64,000 nucleotides of DNA from Stachybotrys elegans (taxonomy: Eukaryota; Ascomycota; Sordariomycetes; Hypocreales; Stachybotryaceae), in the NCBI GenBank assembly GCA_020746835.1, contig JAGPNK010000001.1, positions 3,348,001 through 3,412,000 of the forward strand, in the 5' to 3' direction. The notes beneath the pieces were generated by a model. That model searched no databases. It saw nothing but the letters and a program-made list of their open reading frames with translations, and was not told the DNA's origin. The translations under genes and the position numbers were made by a program. Each line of letters begins with the position of its first letter. Positions within the stretch are counted from its first letter, which is position 1. Positions 61,327 to 64,000 of the stretch are shown piece after piece.

Positions 61327-61448
61327 GTACGCCAGCTATCCTCCTACACACATCCACGGTGGCTTCCTTTCCTTCCAGAAGGTCACCTCGTTCGAGCTGT
61401 CTCCCTATACCAACACCATCACACCCTCAGACGCATTCGCGCGCCAAC

Positions 61449-62677
61449 ATGACCATGACGCTGGACACAACACAGCAGCGCTTCGGATCTGCGCTCAACT
61501 TTGACTACTCGGCTCACCCTCAGCAGCCTGCCTTCACCAACCCATGGTCCTCCTCCCAGGCTCATCCTCCGTCTGCCTCGAGCAGTAGCCTCTTCGTGGG
61601 AAGCCAGCCCCCAACTGGCCTCAGTCACAGTCTCATGAACAGCAAGCCACCGGCTCCTCGTGCTCCCACCAGCAGTGCCTCCTCTCTGGCATCATACGGG
61701 ACCATGCCCGTCAGCTCTTCTGCAGGTAAGTTGTCATGAATTGGAAATGAGACGACGGCTTCCGCTGACCACGCATCTTCAAGACCTCCTTCACATGAAC
61801 CGCATGCACACCACATCGGCAGCATACGGAGATGCGACGTATGCCACGTCGGCCTCCCCAGTGAGCGGCCACTTTGCTCCTACGTCGGCCGCCCCCTATG
61901 ACACGCTGGGCTACGCACCAGCCCCCGTGCGACAACCGCCAACCTTTGGACTCGGACACGACTCTGACTCCTCGAGGAGATACTCGCACTCGTTGGTCTC
62001 CCCTGCATGCTCCCCGCCCCCTCCAAACAAGCCCTAACCTACCTAGTACCGGTGTTCCTCCTGACGACAGGAGAAGTTTTGCTGATGCCCTCGATGCCAG
62101 CCACGGCATGCTCGCCATGAGCCAGGAGACGCCTCGCAATATCTACGGCGCTCGCAGTGACCGTTCCTCGGTGGATTCCTACGGGTTCCCCTCGACACAC
62201 TCGACCAGCTCCTCCATCTCCTCCACTGGCAACTTCAGCTCTTACTACGGCGACTCGGTATCAGACTACTCGACCGCCGGCTCCGACATCGAGTCGGTCA
62301 ATTCGAGGACCCTGCCCCGGCCCCAGGGCTTGATGAGCTCCAGCGTGCCCCCGGCACCCCAGTCCATGATGGGACAGTTCAGCTCCAAGGTCTCGTCGAG
62401 CACGCAGAAGAAGCACAAGTGCAAGGTGTGCGACAAGCGCTTCACCCGTCCTAGCTCTCTGCAGACTCACATGTACAGCCATACTGGAGAAAAGCGTAAG
62501 CCATAACCCCCCTTGCACCAGGCACTCTCCCAGTACTAACACGCATTAGCCTTTGCTTGCGAGGTCGAGGGCTGCGGCCGTCACTTCTCGGTTGTGTCCA
62601 ACCTTCGACGCCACCGCAAGGTTCACCGTGGTGATGCCCCTTCTGACGCAGGCTCAGAAGACCACCACTCGGATTAA
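61449..62677 (+). CDS. flbC: C2H2 zinc-finger transcription factor, FlbC-like
   Basis: Four exons, 61449-61725, 61784-61991, 62047-62495 and 62550-62677, encode 353 residues, close to Aspergillus FlbC (about 354). The first 280 residues are Ser/Pro/Thr-rich and disordered with a recognisable block DDRRSFADALDASHG. Two C2H2 fingers close the protein: finger 1 with Cys287, Cys290, His303, His307 (HKCKVCDKRFTRPSSLQTH) and finger 2 with Cys315, Cys320, His333, His337, joined by a TGEKPF linker that is split by the last intron. The tail ends with Asp/Ser/His residues. FlbC activates conidiation genes in Aspergillus; in Sordariomycetes close relatives affect development and enzyme production. The second intron uses an unusual GTTGGT donor but is the only choice that keeps the frame. 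Assignment to FlbC rests on fingers, their position and length, so another two-finger family member is possible. Confidence 0.85.
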
Positions 62678-64000
62678 AGTGCTACTACCATTCACCACCA
62701 CCACCACCTAACTCCACATTATTCAACCACCACAACACACCACGCGGCCCACTACTAGAAAAAAAAAGGCCGTAGCCTAACAAAGGCCCTCGGTTTTCTT
62801 GATTTGAGGATGACGACATTTCTTCTTTTCCGATTACACATACACTTTTGACGACAAATGCTGCATAGAGAACACGGGGGGTTTTCAAAATTCATCACAA
62901 CAAAGCCAGGTCGGCGGCAGAACGACTTTGATGCTCAGGGGATCGTGCGTTTGTATACCATTCGAGTCGATCGTTTTTATCGCTTTGTTTTTTGAGGTCG
63001 CTTGGCATAGCGAGCGATCTCAGACAAATCATCTAGCGGGGGTATAGGGAAATATTACCAACGGGGCATCCTTTGGTGGTTACAGGGGGGACGACACGAC
63101 TGTGCAGGAGGGCGCACCACATCGTCTCTCTACGAACCATGGCGTTTTACCGGATTTTGCGTTTTTGGGGGAACCCTGCTCATGACTATTTTCAGTTATA
63201 TTTTTACCGGATTCTACGATTCGAAGCGTTCGTTACATGCCCGCACACCGACAGGAGTTCAGTGCAACCGGGGGAGGAATGGTGGATACGGCGCGGAGGT
63301 TTACAGGTGGTCGGGCAACCATTGTATGATTAGTTTTTTTTCTCTCTCTCTTTTTCCCTCTCGGTTCTTGTTGTTGCCCTTTTTCATCTGGAGATGATAT
63401 ATACCCGGGTTGATCAGGAACATTTAATAGCGTCTTCAATGATGAACACTGCCTGGTTACTTAATAGTTTATTCCAAATATGAGCGATGATACGACCGAT
63501 GGCGGCTTCAGCACTCAATCACGGTGACCTGGAAGGTGGTGGTTGGAACCCGCAGCCGCAGACAAGATGATGCGCGTCTGTTGATCAAATCGGGAGCAGA
63601 GGCTCCATTGGCTCTCCACATACTCAATAGGGGAGGAGAGAACATGGTCTCTCGACCTAACAACTCATCGCAGACGATCAGTACGTCGTCATCAGGCGTC
63701 CTGGGTTTCTGGTTCCTGGTCCTTGGACGGGGGGAGAGAGAGAGGGGGCCACGACCATGGAGGGTTGGATTCCGCCAGTGGCTGGCCATATCTCAGCCCC
63801 CAGGTCCGTTGCAGGCTGAGGAGATGAATGGCCCGTGCTGGGCGTACGGCAATTTGAAATTCCCATGCTGCTGGTTGGGGGATGTCGATCTCTTTGCGAG
63901 AGCGTACTACGTGGTAGTCAAAGGGCCCAAAACAGGTGGTTGCGGGAGGTGGTAGCCGCCTCCTTTTCCGCCGTCCCAGACCTTGTGAGTGTACGGATGG
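62678..64000. other. Region downstream of the flbC-like gene
   Basis: Begins with CACCAC repeats and the 3' untranslated part of the flbC-like transcript. The longest later frame (63524-63955, 143 codons, +) has no recognisable features. No further gene is supported before the window ends. Confidence 0.5.

Larger units (their letters stand above)
51892..61448. other. 9.5-kb gene-poor tract between SF3b subunit 1 and the flbC-like gene
   Basis: No frame shows a known domain. Candidates that I cannot confirm are a 224-codon minus-strand frame (54480-55154) and an 81-codon minus-strand frame with a hydrophobic N terminus (58354-58599). From about 59.9 kb the DNA is rich in simple repeats (CA/GACA at 59946-59998, purine tract to 60055, CATC units near 60330-60380). 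The region 60.4-61.4 kb is C/T-rich and probably holds the promoter and leader of the flbC-like gene; the acceptor-like CTACCCTCGCATCGCAG near 60860 could end a leader intron. Confidence 0.5.

Noticed and set aside
1..64000. CRISPR, phage, bacterial operon or plasmid features
   Set aside because: Split genes, eukaryotic protein families and absence of spaced repeats rule these out.

Overview
The window looks like nuclear chromosomal DNA of a filamentous ascomycete. Genes are split by short introns of about 46-280 bases with fungal splice signals, protein-coding DNA is GC-rich, and the proteins match Sordariomycete families (FlbC-like C2H2 factor, HapB, WSC-domain copper radical oxidase, Bem46). 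Hypocreales is my best guess but I cannot prove the order from sequence alone. I could rebuild fourteen protein-coding genes with intron boundaries that keep frame. I found no tRNA, rRNA, CRISPR array, intact transposon or secondary-metabolite core gene.

Layout. 1-4.9 kb: no gene recognised. 4.9-6.2 kb: bem46 (+). 6.9-10.3 kb: fap1/NFX1-type zinc-finger protein (-). 10.3-15.0 kb: divergent intergenic region. 15.0-18.4 kb: secreted oxidase with four WSC domains (+). 19.5-20.2 kb: mitochondrial pyruvate carrier mpc1 (+), convergent with an APH-fold phosphotransferase at 20.8-22.0 kb (-). 23.3-24.2 kb: hapB (-). 24.2-35.3 kb: 11 kb without a recognisable gene, lying between hapB and a divergent single-exon gene (35.3-36.0 kb, +) for a disordered, Ser/Thr-Pro-rich, probably nuclear protein of unknown function. 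38.7-51.9 kb: a compact housekeeping block with fan1 (-), sdc1 (+), rps13 (-), U2AF large subunit (-), ogg1 (+) and SF3b subunit 1 (+). 51.9-61.4 kb: a second gene-poor stretch of about 9.5 kb. 61.4-62.7 kb: flbC-like C2H2 factor (+). 62.7-64 kb: no gene recognised.

How the genes relate. The housekeeping block holds two DNA-repair genes (FAN1 nuclease, OGG1 glycosylase), a chromatin-methylation cofactor (Sdc1/DPY30 of COMPASS), a ribosomal protein, and two proteins that meet during 3' splice-site recognition (U2AF65 and SF3B1). U2AF65 and SF3B1 carry the matching UHM domain and RWD ligand motifs. The three regulatory genes (hapB, the 35.3 kb gene, flbC-like) border the long non-coding tracts, a common arrangement for fungal regulators with large promoters or leaders.

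The items I consider most worth following are a PAM2-like motif in the FAP1 protein, the orphan SP/TP-rich protein at 35.3 kb, the linked U2AF65/SF3B1 pair with an open, in-frame intron in the U2AF65 gene, and the content of the two gene-poor tracts. I did not find clear evidence of a wholly new system. All intron positions are read by eye from frame, splice signals and family conservation, not from transcripts.
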